A stretch of DNA of 54,047 nucleotides from DASSUW01 sp036520135 (GCA_036520135.1 DATDKF010000110.1:1-54047); one strand, 5' to 3'; shown: positions 23,763 through 32,721, numbered from the stretch's first letter. The notes: generated by a model from the letters alone, not told the origin. Translations and numbers: made by a program.

Positions 23763-24755
23763 CTAGATCACGTAGTGATCAGCGCGATAGCGGCCGCTGT
23801 TGCTCTCCATCCAGCGGATCGTGCGCGCGATACCGTCCCGCAGCTCCACCTGCGGCTCCCAGCCGAGTAGCTCGCGCGCCAGGTCCGGGCTCGAAACCAG
23901 CCGCAGCACCTCGCTCGTCTCGGCGCGCACGCGGGCTGGATCGCTCTCGACCTCCAGTTGCCTGCCGAGCAGATCGCCGACGATCTGCACCATGTCCCCG
24001 ATCGAGACATCGTGCCCCGTCCCGAGCTGGATCGTTCGCCCGGCGGCGGCGGGCGTCTGGGCGGCCGCCACGAACCCCGCCACCGTGTCGTCGACGTAGG
24101 TGAGGTCGCGGCGGGGATGGAGCGAGCCGAGGCGGACGATCGATCCGGCGAGCGCCTGGCTGATGATCGTGGGCAGGATCGCCCGTGCCGACTGGCCTGG
24201 GCCGTAGGTGTTGAAGGGCCGTAGGACCGTCGCCGGCAAGCCGTACGTGCGCTGCCAGCTGTCCATGACCTTGTCGGCCGCTACCTTGCTTGCGGCGTAC
24301 GGCGACTGCGGCTCGAGCGGATGGGCCTCGGTGATCGGAACGGTTCGCGCCGATCCGTACACCTCGCTCGTCGAGGTGTGCACGACGAGCTCGACGCCGT
24401 GTTGGAGCGCGGCCTGGGCGACATTGAGCGTGCCCAGTGCGTTTACCTCGAAGAAGTCGCGCGGATTGACGTACGAGTACGGGATCCCGACATGGGCACC
24501 GAGGTGCAGGACGATGTCGATGCCCTTGCAGGCGCCGGTGACCGACTCGACGTCACGCAACTCGCCGAGCACGACCTCGGCGTCGGCGACGGCCTCGGGC
24601 GCCAGCCAGTCGAGCGTGCCGCGAGCGTCGCGCGAGTTGTAGTGGACGAATGCCCGCACGCGGGCACCATCGCGGAGGAGACGCACGACGAGGTGTCCGG
24701 CGATGAAGCCCCCCGCACCCGTGACGAGCACGGCCTTCCCCTCCAGGCTCGGCAT
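23763..24755 (-). CDS. NAD-dependent 4,6-dehydratase/epimerase (LegB-like)
   Basis: 330 aa, ATG at 24755. Extended SDR: VLVTGAGGFIAGHLVVRLLR (NAD motif), VVHTSTSEVYGSA (Ser/Thr), and PYAASKVAADKVMDS (YxxxK). The C-terminal RYRADHYVI end and the overall pattern resemble LegB-type dehydratases that act on UDP-N-acetylglucosamine-like nucleotide sugars; LegB usually pairs with a DegT-family aminotransferase, and one lies divergently 28 bp away. It probably makes the 4-keto-6-deoxy intermediate of an amino sugar. GDP-mannose or other NDP-sugars are possible substrates. It opens the polysaccharide locus. Confidence 0.85.
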   Translation of the reverse strand: MPSLEGKAVLVTGAGGFIAGHLVVRLLRDGARVRAFVHYNSRDARGTLDWLAPEAVADAEVVLGELRDVESVTGACKGIDIVLHLGAHVGIPYSYVNPRDFFEVNALGTLNVAQAALQHGVELVVHTSTSEVYGSARTVPITEAHPLEPQSPYAASKVAADKVMDSWQRTYGLPATVLRPFNTYGPGQSARAILPTIISQALAGSIVRLGSLHPRRDLTYVDDTVAGFVAAAQTPAAAGRTIQLGTGHDVSIGDMVQIVGDLLGRQLEVESDPARVRAETSEVLRLVSSPDLARELLGWEPQVELRDGIARTIRWMESNSGRYRADHYVI

Positions 24756-24783
24756 CGGTCAAGGATATGGGTACGGTGGCGGT

Positions 24784-25938
24784 ATGGCGGACTGGCGCGT
24801 GCCGCTCGCGGATGTCGTGGTGCCCGAAGCGGACATCGCGGCGGTCGCCGACGTCTATCGCTCGGGCTGGCTGAGCATGGGCCCGGAGACCGCGGCGTTC
24901 GAGGCCGACTTCGCGGGATATACGGGCGCGGCCCACGCCGTGGCGGTGACGAACGGAACGGCGGCGCTTCACCTGATCTGCCTGGCCGCCGGACTCGGCC
25001 CCGGTGACGAGGTGATCGTGCCCTCGATGACGTTCGTGGCCACGGTCAACGCGATCGTGTACGTCGGCGCGACGCCCGTGTTCGCCGACATCGCCGGCCT
25101 GACGCAGCCATGGCTGGCGCACCACGCGGTGACGGCGGCGATCACGCCGCGCACGAAGGGGATCATGACGATGGCGTACGGTGGTCATCCCGGTGACACC
25201 GTGCGACTGGCCGAGCTCGCCGCCGATCGCGGGCTCGCGCTGCTCGAGGACGCGGCGCACGCCGTCGGCACGCGCGCCGGCGACCATCACGCCGGGACGA
25301 TCGGCACGGCGGGGGCGTTCAGCTTCTTCTCGAACAAGAACCTTGCCGTGGGCGAGGGCGGGATGGTGGTCACCGGCGACGCCGACCTCGCGGCGCGGGT
25401 GCGGCGCCTGCGCTCCCACGGCATGACGTCGCTCACGTGGGATCGCCACCGCGGGCATGCATCGTCGTACGACGTCGTCGCCACCGGCTTCAACTACCGC
25501 ATCGACGAGCCGCGCGCGGCCCTCGCGCGCCGGCGCCTGGCGCGGCTGAACGCCGAGAACGCGCGCCGAGCACAGCTCGTCGCGCGCTACCGAGCGGCGC
25601 TCGCGGACATCGGCGGCATCGTGGCCGCGCTGCCGCCGGATCCGGGCACGCGCAGCGCGCATCACCTGTTCACCGTCGTCCTCGACGAGGGCGTCGATCG
25701 CGCGGGATTTCGCGAGGCGCTCGCTACCCGCGGGATCCAGACGAGCATGCACTATCCGCCTGCGCACCGCTTCTCGGTCTTCGCCGAGCGCGCCGCCCGG
25801 CTGCCGCTGACCGATGCCTACGGCGACCGGGCCGTCACGTTGCCGCTGTTCGCCACGATGACCGAACAGCAGCACGACTGGGTGCTCGACGCCGTCCGCA
25901 GCGCGCTTGCCGGGTCAGCCGCGCGTGGGGCCGCGTGA
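24784..25938 (+). CDS. DegT/DnrJ/EryC1/StrS-family sugar aminotransferase
   Basis: 384 aa from ATG at 24784. Family features: LSMGPETAAFEADFAGYTGA near the N-terminus, AVAVTNGTAALHLICLAAGL, DEVIVPSMTFVATVNAIVYV, LLEDAAHAVGT (Asp that contacts the pyridine nitrogen) and FSFFSNKNLAVGEGGMVV, where the Lys in SNKN forms the PLP Schiff base. NYRIDEPRAALARRRLARLN completes the fold. It would transaminate the 4-keto sugar made by the divergent dehydratase. Its 3' 24 bp overlap the convergent ATP-grasp gene. The gap to the dehydratase is only 28 bp, so both starts share one compact promoter region. Confidence 0.92.
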   Translation: MADWRVPLADVVVPEADIAAVADVYRSGWLSMGPETAAFEADFAGYTGAAHAVAVTNGTAALHLICLAAGLGPGDEVIVPSMTFVATVNAIVYVGATPVFADIAGLTQPWLAHHAVTAAITPRTKGIMTMAYGGHPGDTVRLAELAADRGLALLEDAAHAVGTRAGDHHAGTIGTAGAFSFFSNKNLAVGEGGMVVTGDADLAARVRRLRSHGMTSLTWDRHRGHASSYDVVATGFNYRIDEPRAALARRRLARLNAENARRAQLVARYRAALADIGGIVAALPPDPGTRSAHHLFTVVLDEGVDRAGFREALATRGIQTSMHYPPAHRFSVFAERAARLPLTDAYGDRAVTLPLFATMTEQQHDWVLDAVRSALAGSAARGAA

Positions 25939-27081
25939 CGTCAGGCGGCGCCGGACGGCTCCCCAGAGCGTGCCGCGCAGGAACGGCAACGGGTCGTCCC
26001 AGGCGAGGCCGGAGACCGCTTGACAGCGGCGCGCCCACCGCAGCCAGGCCAGCGGCGGCGTACCCGTCGCGTACGCCGCGCGTACATCCAGCAGCGGCGC
26101 GCACCAGACGACATGGCGCGTAGCGCGCCGGCCGAGCGGGCGCAGAGAGCCGGTGAGGTCGGCGTGCACGAGCGCAGGCAGGTTCACGCCCGCCACGGCC
26201 GCGGGATGGTGCCAGAGGTTGAACCGCGGGTTGACCTCCAGCAGATGCAGGCGGCGCCGGCGATCGCGCTTGAAGTCAACCTTCGCGACGCCTCGGAGGC
26301 CGAGCCGCCGCAGCACGTCGCGACCCAGGTCCGCGACATCTGGCAGCTCCGTGATCTCGACCGCGCTGCTCAGGCCGTAGTTGAGCGGATACGTACGGAT
26401 CTTGCGCCCCGTGAACTCGCCGGCGATGGCGCCGCTCGCGGCGATGTACGCGTGGTAGCTCTCGATCGCGCTCTCGGGCCCAGGGACGAGCTGCTGGACC
26501 AGCAGCTCGGAGCGCACGCCGACGAGCCGCGTCCAGACGGCGGGCCAGTCGGCCGGCTGGCGCACCGAGAACGCCTTGCCGAGCTCGCCGGTCGCCTGCC
26601 AGTCGCCTCCCCGCCGCACCGGCTTGACGACGATCGGGAACGGCACGTCCAGGTCGGGCGGCGGCGATCCTGGTTGCGGGCGCAGCGTCTGCGCGCGCGG
26701 GACCGGCAGCCCGTGGCGCACGGCGAGCGCCTGGAAGCGCGACTTGTCCACGAGCTGCTCGACCAGCTCGGCGTCCGCCAGCAGCAGGCGGAACGCCGGC
26801 GCGAGCTGCCGGCGGTGCCGCGATGCGAGCAGAACGGCCGCGTCGGTCTGCGGGTAGAGCACCGGCGCCTCGGCCTGCGTGTCCGCGAAGCGCAGCAGCT
26901 CGGAGACGATCGCCTCCTGGCAGCGCCATTCGTCGAGCCACGGCAGGACGACCTGGACGTGGCGGGAGAAGCGCGCGGAGTAGGCCGGCGGGCCGAAGTA
27001 GGCGCTCGAGATGCCGGCCAGCCCGAGCGCCCGCACCACGTCCACGTCGCCCATCACGAGGGCCGTAGCGGGCTTCGACAC
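25915..27081 (-). CDS. ATP-grasp carboxylate-amine ligase-like protein (paralogue 1)
   Basis: 388 aa; GTG at 27081 lies directly after the kinase stop (27084) and begins VSKPATALVMGDVDVVRALG. The sequence shows an ATP-grasp fold: LVDKSRFQALAVRHGLPVPR, VPFPIVVKPVRRGGDWQATG (ATP lysine), ELLVQQLVPGPESAIESYHA (hinge), GLRGVAKVDFKRD and HLLEVNPRFNLWHHPAAVAG (Mg-binding Glu and Asn). It is a clear paralogue of 37918-39096 (shared GEFTGRK..RTYP, NPRFNLWHHP and W-DDP-P blocks). Such proteins form amide or ester bonds via an acyl phosphate. Both sit in the polysaccharide locus, so addition of an amino-acid or similar group to a sugar is a reasonable inference. Confidence 0.85.
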   Translation of the reverse strand: MSKPATALVMGDVDVVRALGLAGISSAYFGPPAYSARFSRHVQVVLPWLDEWRCQEAIVSELLRFADTQAEAPVLYPQTDAAVLLASRHRRQLAPAFRLLLADAELVEQLVDKSRFQALAVRHGLPVPRAQTLRPQPGSPPPDLDVPFPIVVKPVRRGGDWQATGELGKAFSVRQPADWPAVWTRLVGVRSELLVQQLVPGPESAIESYHAYIAASGAIAGEFTGRKIRTYPLNYGLSSAVEITELPDVADLGRDVLRRLGLRGVAKVDFKRDRRRRLHLLEVNPRFNLWHHPAAVAGVNLPALVHADLTGSLRPLGRRATRHVVWCAPLLDVRAAYATGTPPLAWLRWARRCQAVSGLAWDDPLPFLRGTLWGAVRRRLTSRGPTRG

Positions 27082-27083
27082 CC

Positions 27084-28859
27084 CTAGCTCGCGGTCACTG
27101 CGCGCTCCGCCGGCCGTCGATCGTCCTCGTGCTCTAGGTACGGGCGCCGCTCGACGTCCGCGTGGTTGACGACCATGCCGAAGACCCGGGCGCGGGCGTT
27201 CGCGAGCTGCTTCTTGGCCGTCAGCAGATCTCGCCGGCGCGCCCGTTGGAGGTCCACGACGAGGATCACGCCGTCGGCCGCCGCGGCGACCGCAGTGGCA
27301 TCCGCGACGGTCGACACCGGGACCGTGTCCACGAGCACGTAGTCGGCCTCGTGGCGCAAGTCTGCGAAGAGCTGCTCCAGCCGTGTCCGCGCAACCAGGC
27401 CGGCCGGCACCTGGAGATGGTTGCGGCCGGCCAGGAGCCGCAGGTGGGGAGCCGCGACCGTGCCGCGCCGGCGGGCGGCACGGATCTCGGCGTACAGGTC
27501 GGCGTGCACGTCCTTCCACCGCCGCAGCGTGGATTCCGGGATGTTGCGGCCGGAGTCCTTCAGCGCCCGCGCCGCACGGCGCGCGTGGCCCCGGGAGCGC
27601 GCGAGCTCCGCGAGGGCGGTTGTGATGTCCTCCTCGCTGTAGGCGCGGCGGCCGGGCGCGGGGCGGTCCTCGCCCAGCGGCTCGGGCTCGGGCTCGGCCG
27701 CCTGGGCGCGGGCTTCCGCGGCGCCGTCGCCGTTGTGGCCGGACTCCAGCAGCGCCTCGAGCGCACTGTTCTGCCCGTCGAGTTGCACGTCGAAGTACGT
27801 ATGCAGCTCGGGCTTGCGCAGGTCCAGGTCGAGCGCCGTCACCTCCGCTCCGCTGGCCGCCAGGGACGACGCCAGCCAGGCGACCACCGTCGTCTTCCCC
27901 TCGCCGGCCGTCGGGCTCGTCACCGCGACCACGACGCTGTCGCCCTCGTGGCCGATCAACTCGAGGTTCAGGCGCAGGAACTCGAACGCCTCGGCGAATG
28001 CCGGCTCCTCGCTCGATTCCCGGGCGTCGCCGGGCCAGTGCGGGATCCGCGTCAGGACCGAAGTCCCCATAAGCGCGGTCAGCTCCTCCTCGTCGTTGAC
28101 GCGATCGCCGAAGCGTGTCATGAACACCACGAGGAAGACGGCGAGCAGCAGCGCGGCGATCCCAGCGATCACTGCGTTGCGCAGCGGCGTCGGCGAGCTG
28201 CGGTGGAGCGGCGGGGTGGCCGCCTCGACGAGCTGCACGTTGCCCGTCTGCGCCGCCTTCAGGGCCTCCAGTCGGGAGAGCCGCTCGCGGATGACGCGGG
28301 TGGCGTCGGTCGTCGCCCCGGGCGCCGCGCTCCCGGTGTCCGACGCCGGCAGCGTCGCCTTGAGCGCATCGATGGCGCGCTGGATGTCCGCCTGCGCGCT
28401 CTCACGTCGGAACGCGGCGATCTGGGTCGCAAACGCGTTGGCTACCGCAGCTGCCCCGGCGGCCGAGCGCCACTCGGCGGTGACGGTAACGACGTCGGAC
28501 TCCCCAGCGGCCTCGATCGAGACCGCGCGGTTGACCTCGTCGTCGGTCACGCCGGGCAGCCGCTTCGCGACGCGCGCCGCCACCGTGTCCAGCGAGGCGA
28601 GCGCGAGGTTCGTTGCGGCCACCCGCTCGGGCAACTCGCCGGTGTCGGTCGTGCCGCCGGCGATGATCGTCTCGGCGGTCGTCGTCCGGCCGAACAGCAG
28701 GTCCGCGCTCGCCTTGTAGCGGTCGGATTGCGCGAGCGAGAGCAGACCGGCCAGGACGGCCGCGGCAAGCATGATCGCCGCGAGCAGCCGCCAGCGTGCG
28801 CGCATCAGCGCCAGGAATCGCGGCAGATCCATGCCGACATAGCCCGTCATAGGCATCAA
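27084..28859 (-). CDS. Wzz/Wzc-type polysaccharide co-polymerase with BY-kinase domain and inserted HTH-like segment
   Basis: 591 aa; ATG at 28859 (an alternative ATG is at 28832). Chain-length-determinant part: transmembrane helices about 25-45 and 228-248 with a periplasmic helical region between. The cytoplasmic BY-kinase part has Walker A SPTAGEGKTT (315-324), Walker A' LDLDLRKPE (343-351) and Walker B YVLVDTVP (507-514). Between A' and B lies about 100 extra residues: an acidic/Pro linker, then a helix-turn-helix-like unit (about 408-463) with SRGHARRAARALKDSGRNIP then ESTLRRWKDVHADLYAEI. The C-terminal Tyr cluster usual in BY-kinases is missing; one Tyr remains (RRPYLEHEDD). It likely controls polymer length and export. 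Confidence 0.88.
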   Translation of the reverse strand: MMPMTGYVGMDLPRFLALMRARWRLLAAIMLAAAVLAGLLSLAQSDRYKASADLLFGRTTTAETIIAGGTTDTGELPERVAATNLALASLDTVAARVAKRLPGVTDDEVNRAVSIEAAGESDVVTVTAEWRSAAGAAAVANAFATQIAAFRRESAQADIQRAIDALKATLPASDTGSAAPGATTDATRVIRERLSRLEALKAAQTGNVQLVEAATPPLHRSSPTPLRNAVIAGIAALLLAVFLVVFMTRFGDRVNDEEELTALMGTSVLTRIPHWPGDARESSEEPAFAEAFEFLRLNLELIGHEGDSVVVAVTSPTAGEGKTTVVAWLASSLAASGAEVTALDLDLRKPELHTYFDVQLDGQNSALEALLESGHNGDGAAEARAQAAEPEPEPLGEDRPAPGRRAYSEEDITTALAELARSRGHARRAARALKDSGRNIPESTLRRWKDVHADLYAEIRAARRRGTVAAPHLRLLAGRNHLQVPAGLVARTRLEQLFADLRHEADYVLVDTVPVSTVADATAVAAAADGVILVVDLQRARRRDLLTAKKQLANARARVFGMVVNHADVERRPYLEHEDDRRPAERAVTAS

Positions 28860-28887
28860 CAGGATAAGCGCACTCCGGGGCCGCGAG

Positions 28888-30096
28888 TCAACGGTCTACG
28901 TCGAGAGCGAACTGGAGGTCGCTGTCGCGCCGGTCGCGCTCGCCCCACTGCGTCCAACCCCTCCAGCGCCCGCCCGCGGAGTACTGCGCGTAGCCGCCGG
29001 CGAACAGCGTGCGGGCGTCGAAGCCGAAGTCCGTGCCCTTGCGCAGCGGGAACGTGCGGTAGGCGCCGGCCTCGTCCGCCGACGCCGTCAGCGCGATCGT
29101 CGTGCCTGGCGGCGCGGAGACCGGGCGCCGGAACCGGACGTGCACCCATTCCGGGAAGCGGGTCGAGATCCTGCGCGCCGCCACGGTCGCTTGCGCGAGG
29201 TGAGCGCCGTCCGCGCTCTCGATCCGCAGCTCGAGCGGCGCCGTGGTGCGAGCGGCTCGCTGCACCCGCAGCCATGCGCCCCAGATCGTGCGCGCGCGCC
29301 GGCCCCCGAGCGTGAGCAGCTGGCGGACCTCGGCGTCGCCGCCGATCGGGCGCGGCGCCGTGACCCAGACCTCCATGTAGCCGATCCCGAGGTGCTGGTG
29401 ACGCCCGCCCCCGGCGACGTCCAGGATCGGGACATAGCGCTCATCCGCGCGCTCCTCCCGCGGCCGCCAGCGCCGTACCGTGGCGCCGTCGGCGGACTCG
29501 CCGAGGAGCACCGCCAGGCCGCCGGGCATGCGCGGTCGCGGTTCTCCATGCCCGCGCGAGAGCAGCGCGTTGATCGACACGTAGTTGCGCGTGGGATCGG
29601 GGTCCACGTTCGTGAACACGACGTGGTAGAGGCGGCCCGCGCGCACGTGTGGCGGTCGCGCGAAGCGCACCAACGGCCACAGGTCGGCGCGCGACGGCGT
29701 GATCTCCGCCGCCGCCAGGGCGCGGCCGCGCGGCCGGTGCCGCGGCGTGCCGGAGTCGCGCAGCAGCGCCACGCGCAACCGGCCGAACGTACCGCCGCTG
29801 TAGCCCTGGCGCCGGCGGTTGTCGACGATCACGTAGAACCGCACTCCCCGCATCGCCCCGGTCCAGCCGGCCCGGAACCGGAACGCCAGCGCGGTGCCGT
29901 ACGGGCCGCCGATGCGGGTGTTGGCCAGCGTGTCGGCCGCGACGAGCGAGCCAGGCCGGTTCAGGCGCCCCTCGCCGGTCGCCGCCAGCGACTTGACGCC
30001 GTGCTGGTCCGGATCGCCCGAGCCCGCGAGCACGAGCGCGAGCGCGGCGCCGGCGATCAGCACGGCGGACGCGGAGAGCACCGCCGGCGCCTTCAT
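28888..30096 (-). CDS. secreted protein of unknown function, paralogue of the one at 35376
   Basis: 402 aa, ATG at 30096 overlapping the upstream stop (ATGA). An N-terminal signal sequence or anchor is present (SASAVLIAGAALALVLAGSG). The mature part is beta-rich with recurring blocks: NTRIGGPYGTALAFRFRAGW, GRLYHVVFTNVDPDPTRNYV then SINALLS, IGYMEVW, WVHVRFRRPVSAPPGTTIAL then TASADEAGAYRTFPLRKGTD, and FGFDARTLFAGGYAQYS. The paralogue at 35376-36587 shares all these blocks in order. The two jelly-roll-like halves hint at a surface carbohydrate-binding protein. Family not recognised. It lies beside the chain-length kinase, as its paralogue lies beside the ligase. Confidence 0.75.
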   Translation of the reverse strand: MKAPAVLSASAVLIAGAALALVLAGSGDPDQHGVKSLAATGEGRLNRPGSLVAADTLANTRIGGPYGTALAFRFRAGWTGAMRGVRFYVIVDNRRRQGYSGGTFGRLRVALLRDSGTPRHRPRGRALAAAEITPSRADLWPLVRFARPPHVRAGRLYHVVFTNVDPDPTRNYVSINALLSRGHGEPRPRMPGGLAVLLGESADGATVRRWRPREERADERYVPILDVAGGGRHQHLGIGYMEVWVTAPRPIGGDAEVRQLLTLGGRRARTIWGAWLRVQRAARTTAPLELRIESADGAHLAQATVAARRISTRFPEWVHVRFRRPVSAPPGTTIALTASADEAGAYRTFPLRKGTDFGFDARTLFAGGYAQYSAGGRWRGWTQWGERDRRDSDLQFALDVDR

Positions 30097-30413
30097 GCGC
30101 GTCTCCAGCGGCCCATGTACAGCCGCACCATCGCGAGGTAGTCGCGCAGCCGGCGCGCGAGCGCCAGCGCGACGCTCAGGGCAATGGTCGCGATCAGCGC
30201 CGAGCCCGCCACCATGGCCAGCATCGACGCGGTGGCCACTACCTCGCAGAACGCATGCAGCGGGAGGAAGCCGGCGCTGCCGATGGTCGCTAGGCGAGCA
30301 GGGCGTTGAGCAATCGTCACCTCAGAGTACGCGTCGCCGGTCGCGATCGCGACCGCCGTCAGCGGATCAGGCCCAGTTCCCGGCCATTTGACCCGTCTGA
30401 GGCCAATATCCAC
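30093..30413 (-). CDS. small membrane protein, start uncertain
   Basis: 106 aa if begun at ATG 30413, but the first 45 residues look like translated intergenic DNA; the true start may be an internal GTG or ATG near 30225-30245. The convincing part is one hydrophobic helix pair region, SMLAMVAGSALIATIALSVA then LALARRLRDYLAMVRLYMGR, followed by a basic tail. The stop overlaps the start of the secreted-protein gene (ATGA), implying co-translation. Function unknown; it may anchor or assist the secreted partner. Confidence 0.5.
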   Translation of the reverse strand: MDIGLRRVKWPGTGPDPLTAVAIATGDAYSEVTIAQRPARLATIGSAGFLPLHAFCEVVATASMLAMVAGSALIATIALSVALALARRLRDYLAMVRLYMGRWRRA

Positions 30414-30483
30414 CCTATGCAGATGACGCCGGTGCGGCTAGGATCGCGGCGGGTCGGACGGAGACAGCCGCAAGGAGGGGTGC

Positions 30484-31242
30484 ATGAAGCTCACTCGGAC
30501 AGCAATTGCTCTGCTTGTCACGGGTCTCTTCGCCGGGACGGCGGCGGAGGCCGGCGCGACGATACGCGTGCAGAACCACAACGATCCTGCGGGTGACCCC
30601 ACGAAGATCACCTACCAGCTGGGCGGCCCGAGCTGGCCACACCCGCCCATCGTGATGGAGCTGAGTGACGGGGAATCGGAGTCGCATGGCCCCGGTCCCG
30701 GCACGTACACGATTCAAGCCCTGCCGCCGTCCGGGTGGCGGGTGAACGCCATCAGCTGCGTCTCCAACGATCCGGCTCCCGGGCAGTTTGTCTACGACGT
30801 GGCGCATGGCGTCGTCACGCTTGTCCATCGAACGACCGAAACAGAGCAGACCTGCGCCTTCACCAACGGCAAGGTCGGCGCGCCGCCGTCCTCGGGCGTC
30901 GCGCCCTCGCCACCGCCGGGCGAGGTGCCGGAGGCCAGCCTTCCCAACGAGATCACGCTGCTCGGCGTGCGCACCGGCAAGGGGTTTGCGCAGGCACGCC
31001 TGCGGCTCATCCGGCGCTCGACAATCAACCTGCAGCTGCGCCGCGGCACGCGCGTCGCCGCCCGCAAGCGGGTCGTCCGCCGGGCCGGCCGGCGCGTCGT
31101 CACGCTGCGGCTGCGCCAAGACACGCGGCGATGGTTCCGCAGCCACGGACACAAGCGCGTCAAGTTCATGCTGAGGATACGGGTCGCGGAGCGCGGCGGT
31201 GCCAGGAAGACGTTCTGGTATGGCGTCATCATTCGGGTCTAG
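30484..31242 (+). CDS. secreted protein with prealbumin-like and basic C-terminal regions
   Basis: 252 aa. The ATG at 30484 follows AAGGAGGGG, an excellent ribosome site. Residues 1-24 are a signal peptide (MKLTRTAIALLVTGLFAGTA, then AEA). The next 100 residues (TYTIQALPPSGWRVNAISCV, then YDVAHGVVTLVHR and CAFTNGK) match the pattern of bacterial prealbumin-like/SdrD-like beta domains in which a G-x-Y-x-I/V-x-E start and a C-x-FTN end are usual. A Pro-rich linker (APSPPPGEVP) leads to a basic C-terminal domain with many Arg residues. It is probably an extracellular or wall-associated protein; its role is not known. Confidence 0.7.
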   Translation: MKLTRTAIALLVTGLFAGTAAEAGATIRVQNHNDPAGDPTKITYQLGGPSWPHPPIVMELSDGESESHGPGPGTYTIQALPPSGWRVNAISCVSNDPAPGQFVYDVAHGVVTLVHRTTETEQTCAFTNGKVGAPPSSGVAPSPPPGEVPEASLPNEITLLGVRTGKGFAQARLRLIRRSTINLQLRRGTRVAARKRVVRRAGRRVVTLRLRQDTRRWFRSHGHKRVKFMLRIRVAERGGARKTFWYGVIIRV

Positions 31243-31243
31243 G

Positions 31244-31264
31244 TCCGCGCGCACCGCACGCGGA
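31244..31264. terminator. weak hairpin after the secreted-protein gene
   Basis: TCCGCG (31244-31249) pairs with CGCGGA (31259-31264) around a 9-nt loop, just after the stop at 31242. No T tract follows, so termination strength is doubtful. Confidence 0.3.
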
Positions 31265-31278
31265 TCAGGCTCTCGGCG

Positions 31279-31491
31279 CTAGGGCAGGCGGTAGTGGACG
31301 TCGATGCAGGTGTACGCCTTGACGCGGCGATGATTCCGGTAGAACTCGTTCAACCTGTGAAAGAGCGCGTGGGACGCGCACTTCTCACTGAGTCGGATGG
31401 AGTTCAGCGTCGAGTCCATGACCGTGGTGTAGCGCGCATGCACGAACTCGTCCGCCGCGATCCCGCATACGCAGCGTCCATGCCGAGACAT
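31279..31491 (-). pseudogene. orphan coding fragment, possibly the 3' end of a lost gene
   Basis: The minus frame ends at 31279 and encodes about 60-70 residues such as ADEFVHARYTTVMDSTLNSI, then RLSEKCASHALFHRLNEFYR, NHRRVKAYTCIDVHYRLP. Third positions are almost all G/C from about 31450 to the stop, unlike a random shadow, and the composition is normal. No good start or ribosome site is visible, and upstream the frame runs into the divergent glycosyltransferase. I read it as a truncated gene end; a short intact gene starting at the ATG at 31416 (46 aa) is the alternative. Confidence 0.4.
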
Positions 31492-32721
31492 GCTGACGCC
31501 GGTCGCAGAGTGGTCTGGATCGTCAACCAGTACGCCGGCTCGCCGCGACACGGCATGGAGTACCGCCATTACTACCTCGCTCAGGGGCTGGCGGACCGCA
31601 GCCATCACCCAATCGTCATCTCCGGCAGCCGATCCCATCTCTTCACGCGGCCGCCGGACGTCTCCCGCGCGTTTACGCTCGAAACCGTCGCCGATGTCCG
31701 GTACTGCTGGGTCGCGGTGCCGGGCTACCAGCGGGCGATCAGCGTTGGACGCGTCCTCAACATGATCGCATTCGCGGCCGCGCTGGAGCGGCTTCCCACC
31801 AGCAAGCTGCCGCGCCCGGACGCGATCCTCGTCTCGTCACCGTCGCTGTTCCCGATCGGCGTGGCGGCGCGGTGGGCGCGCCGGTTCGGCGCCCGCCTTG
31901 TCTTCGAGGTCCGCGACATCTGGCCGCTCACACTGCAGGAGCTCGGCGGTCTCTCGTCGCGGCATCCGCTCGTCGTGCTCATGCAGCGGCTCGAGGACTA
32001 CGCGTATCGCGTGAGCGACAGCGTGGTGTCGGTGCTGCCGGCGGCAGACCGGCACATGGTCGTCCGAGGCATGGACGCGGCGAAGTTCCACTACCTGCCC
32101 AACGGCGTCGACCTCGACAGCTCGAGCCCATCGACGGACGTCCCGGGGGCGGTGCACGAGGCGATGCAACCCGGCGCGTTTACCGTCGGGTTCGTCGGTA
32201 CCCTCGGCGCGGCGAACGTGCTCGAGACCCTGATCGACGCCGCCCGGCTGCTCGATCCGGGCCGGTTCGCTGTCGTGATCGTCGGCCACGGCCCCGAGCG
32301 CGAGCGGCTGATGGCCCGAGCAGCGGACGTGCCGAACGTCGTCTTCACCGGCCCGGTGCCGAAGGAACGGATCACCGCGGCGATCTCGCTCTTCGACGCC
32401 TGCTATGTCGGCTACCGGCGCAGTGCCCTCTACCGGTTCGGCGTGTCGCCCAACAAGCTGTACGAATACATGGCGGCCGGACGGCCGGTGCTGTTTGCCG
32501 CCGAGGCCGCGAACCAGCCGGTGCGGGATGCCGACTGCGGGCAGACGGTGCCGCCCGAGGATCCGCGGGCGCTGGCGAACGCGATCCGAATCCTGGCCGC
32601 CCGCCCCGCCGCCGAGCGCGCGCGCCTCGGGGCCAACGCGCGCGCCTACGTCGAGCGCCATCACGCGTACGGACGGCTCGCCGGCGAGCTGGCCGAGATC
32701 CTCCTCGGCGACGGCCCGTGA
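31480..32721 (+). CDS. GT4-family glycosyltransferase (WbuB-like)
   Basis: 413 aa from ATG at 31480; GTG at 31510 would give VVWIVNQYAGSPRHGMEYRH, closer to usual family starts. Features: SPRHGMEYRHYYLAQGLADR at the N-terminus, RLVFEVRDIWPLTLQELGGL, YLPNGVDLDS, VGFVGTLGAANVLETLIDAA, VIVGHGPERERL and the donor-binding GVSPNKLYEYMAAGRPVLFA. It is a retaining GT-B enzyme that transfers a sugar from an NDP donor onto a lipid-linked intermediate at the cytoplasmic membrane face. The stop overlaps the next start (GTGA). Confidence 0.9.
   Translation: MPRHADAGRRVVWIVNQYAGSPRHGMEYRHYYLAQGLADRSHHPIVISGSRSHLFTRPPDVSRAFTLETVADVRYCWVAVPGYQRAISVGRVLNMIAFAAALERLPTSKLPRPDAILVSSPSLFPIGVAARWARRFGARLVFEVRDIWPLTLQELGGLSSRHPLVVLMQRLEDYAYRVSDSVVSVLPAADRHMVVRGMDAAKFHYLPNGVDLDSSSPSTDVPGAVHEAMQPGAFTVGFVGTLGAANVLETLIDAARLLDPGRFAVVIVGHGPERERLMARAADVPNVVFTGPVPKERITAAISLFDACYVGYRRSALYRFGVSPNKLYEYMAAGRPVLFAAEAANQPVRDADCGQTVPPEDPRALANAIRILAARPAAERARLGANARAYVERHHAYGRLAGELAEILLGDGP

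Noticed and set aside
24756..24783. Extra small gene between dehydratase and aminotransferase
   Set aside because: Only 28 bp; holds starts and promoter elements alone.
30093..30413. Full 106-aa length for the small membrane protein
   Set aside because: The first 45 residues look intergenic; only the hydrophobic C-terminal part is convincing.
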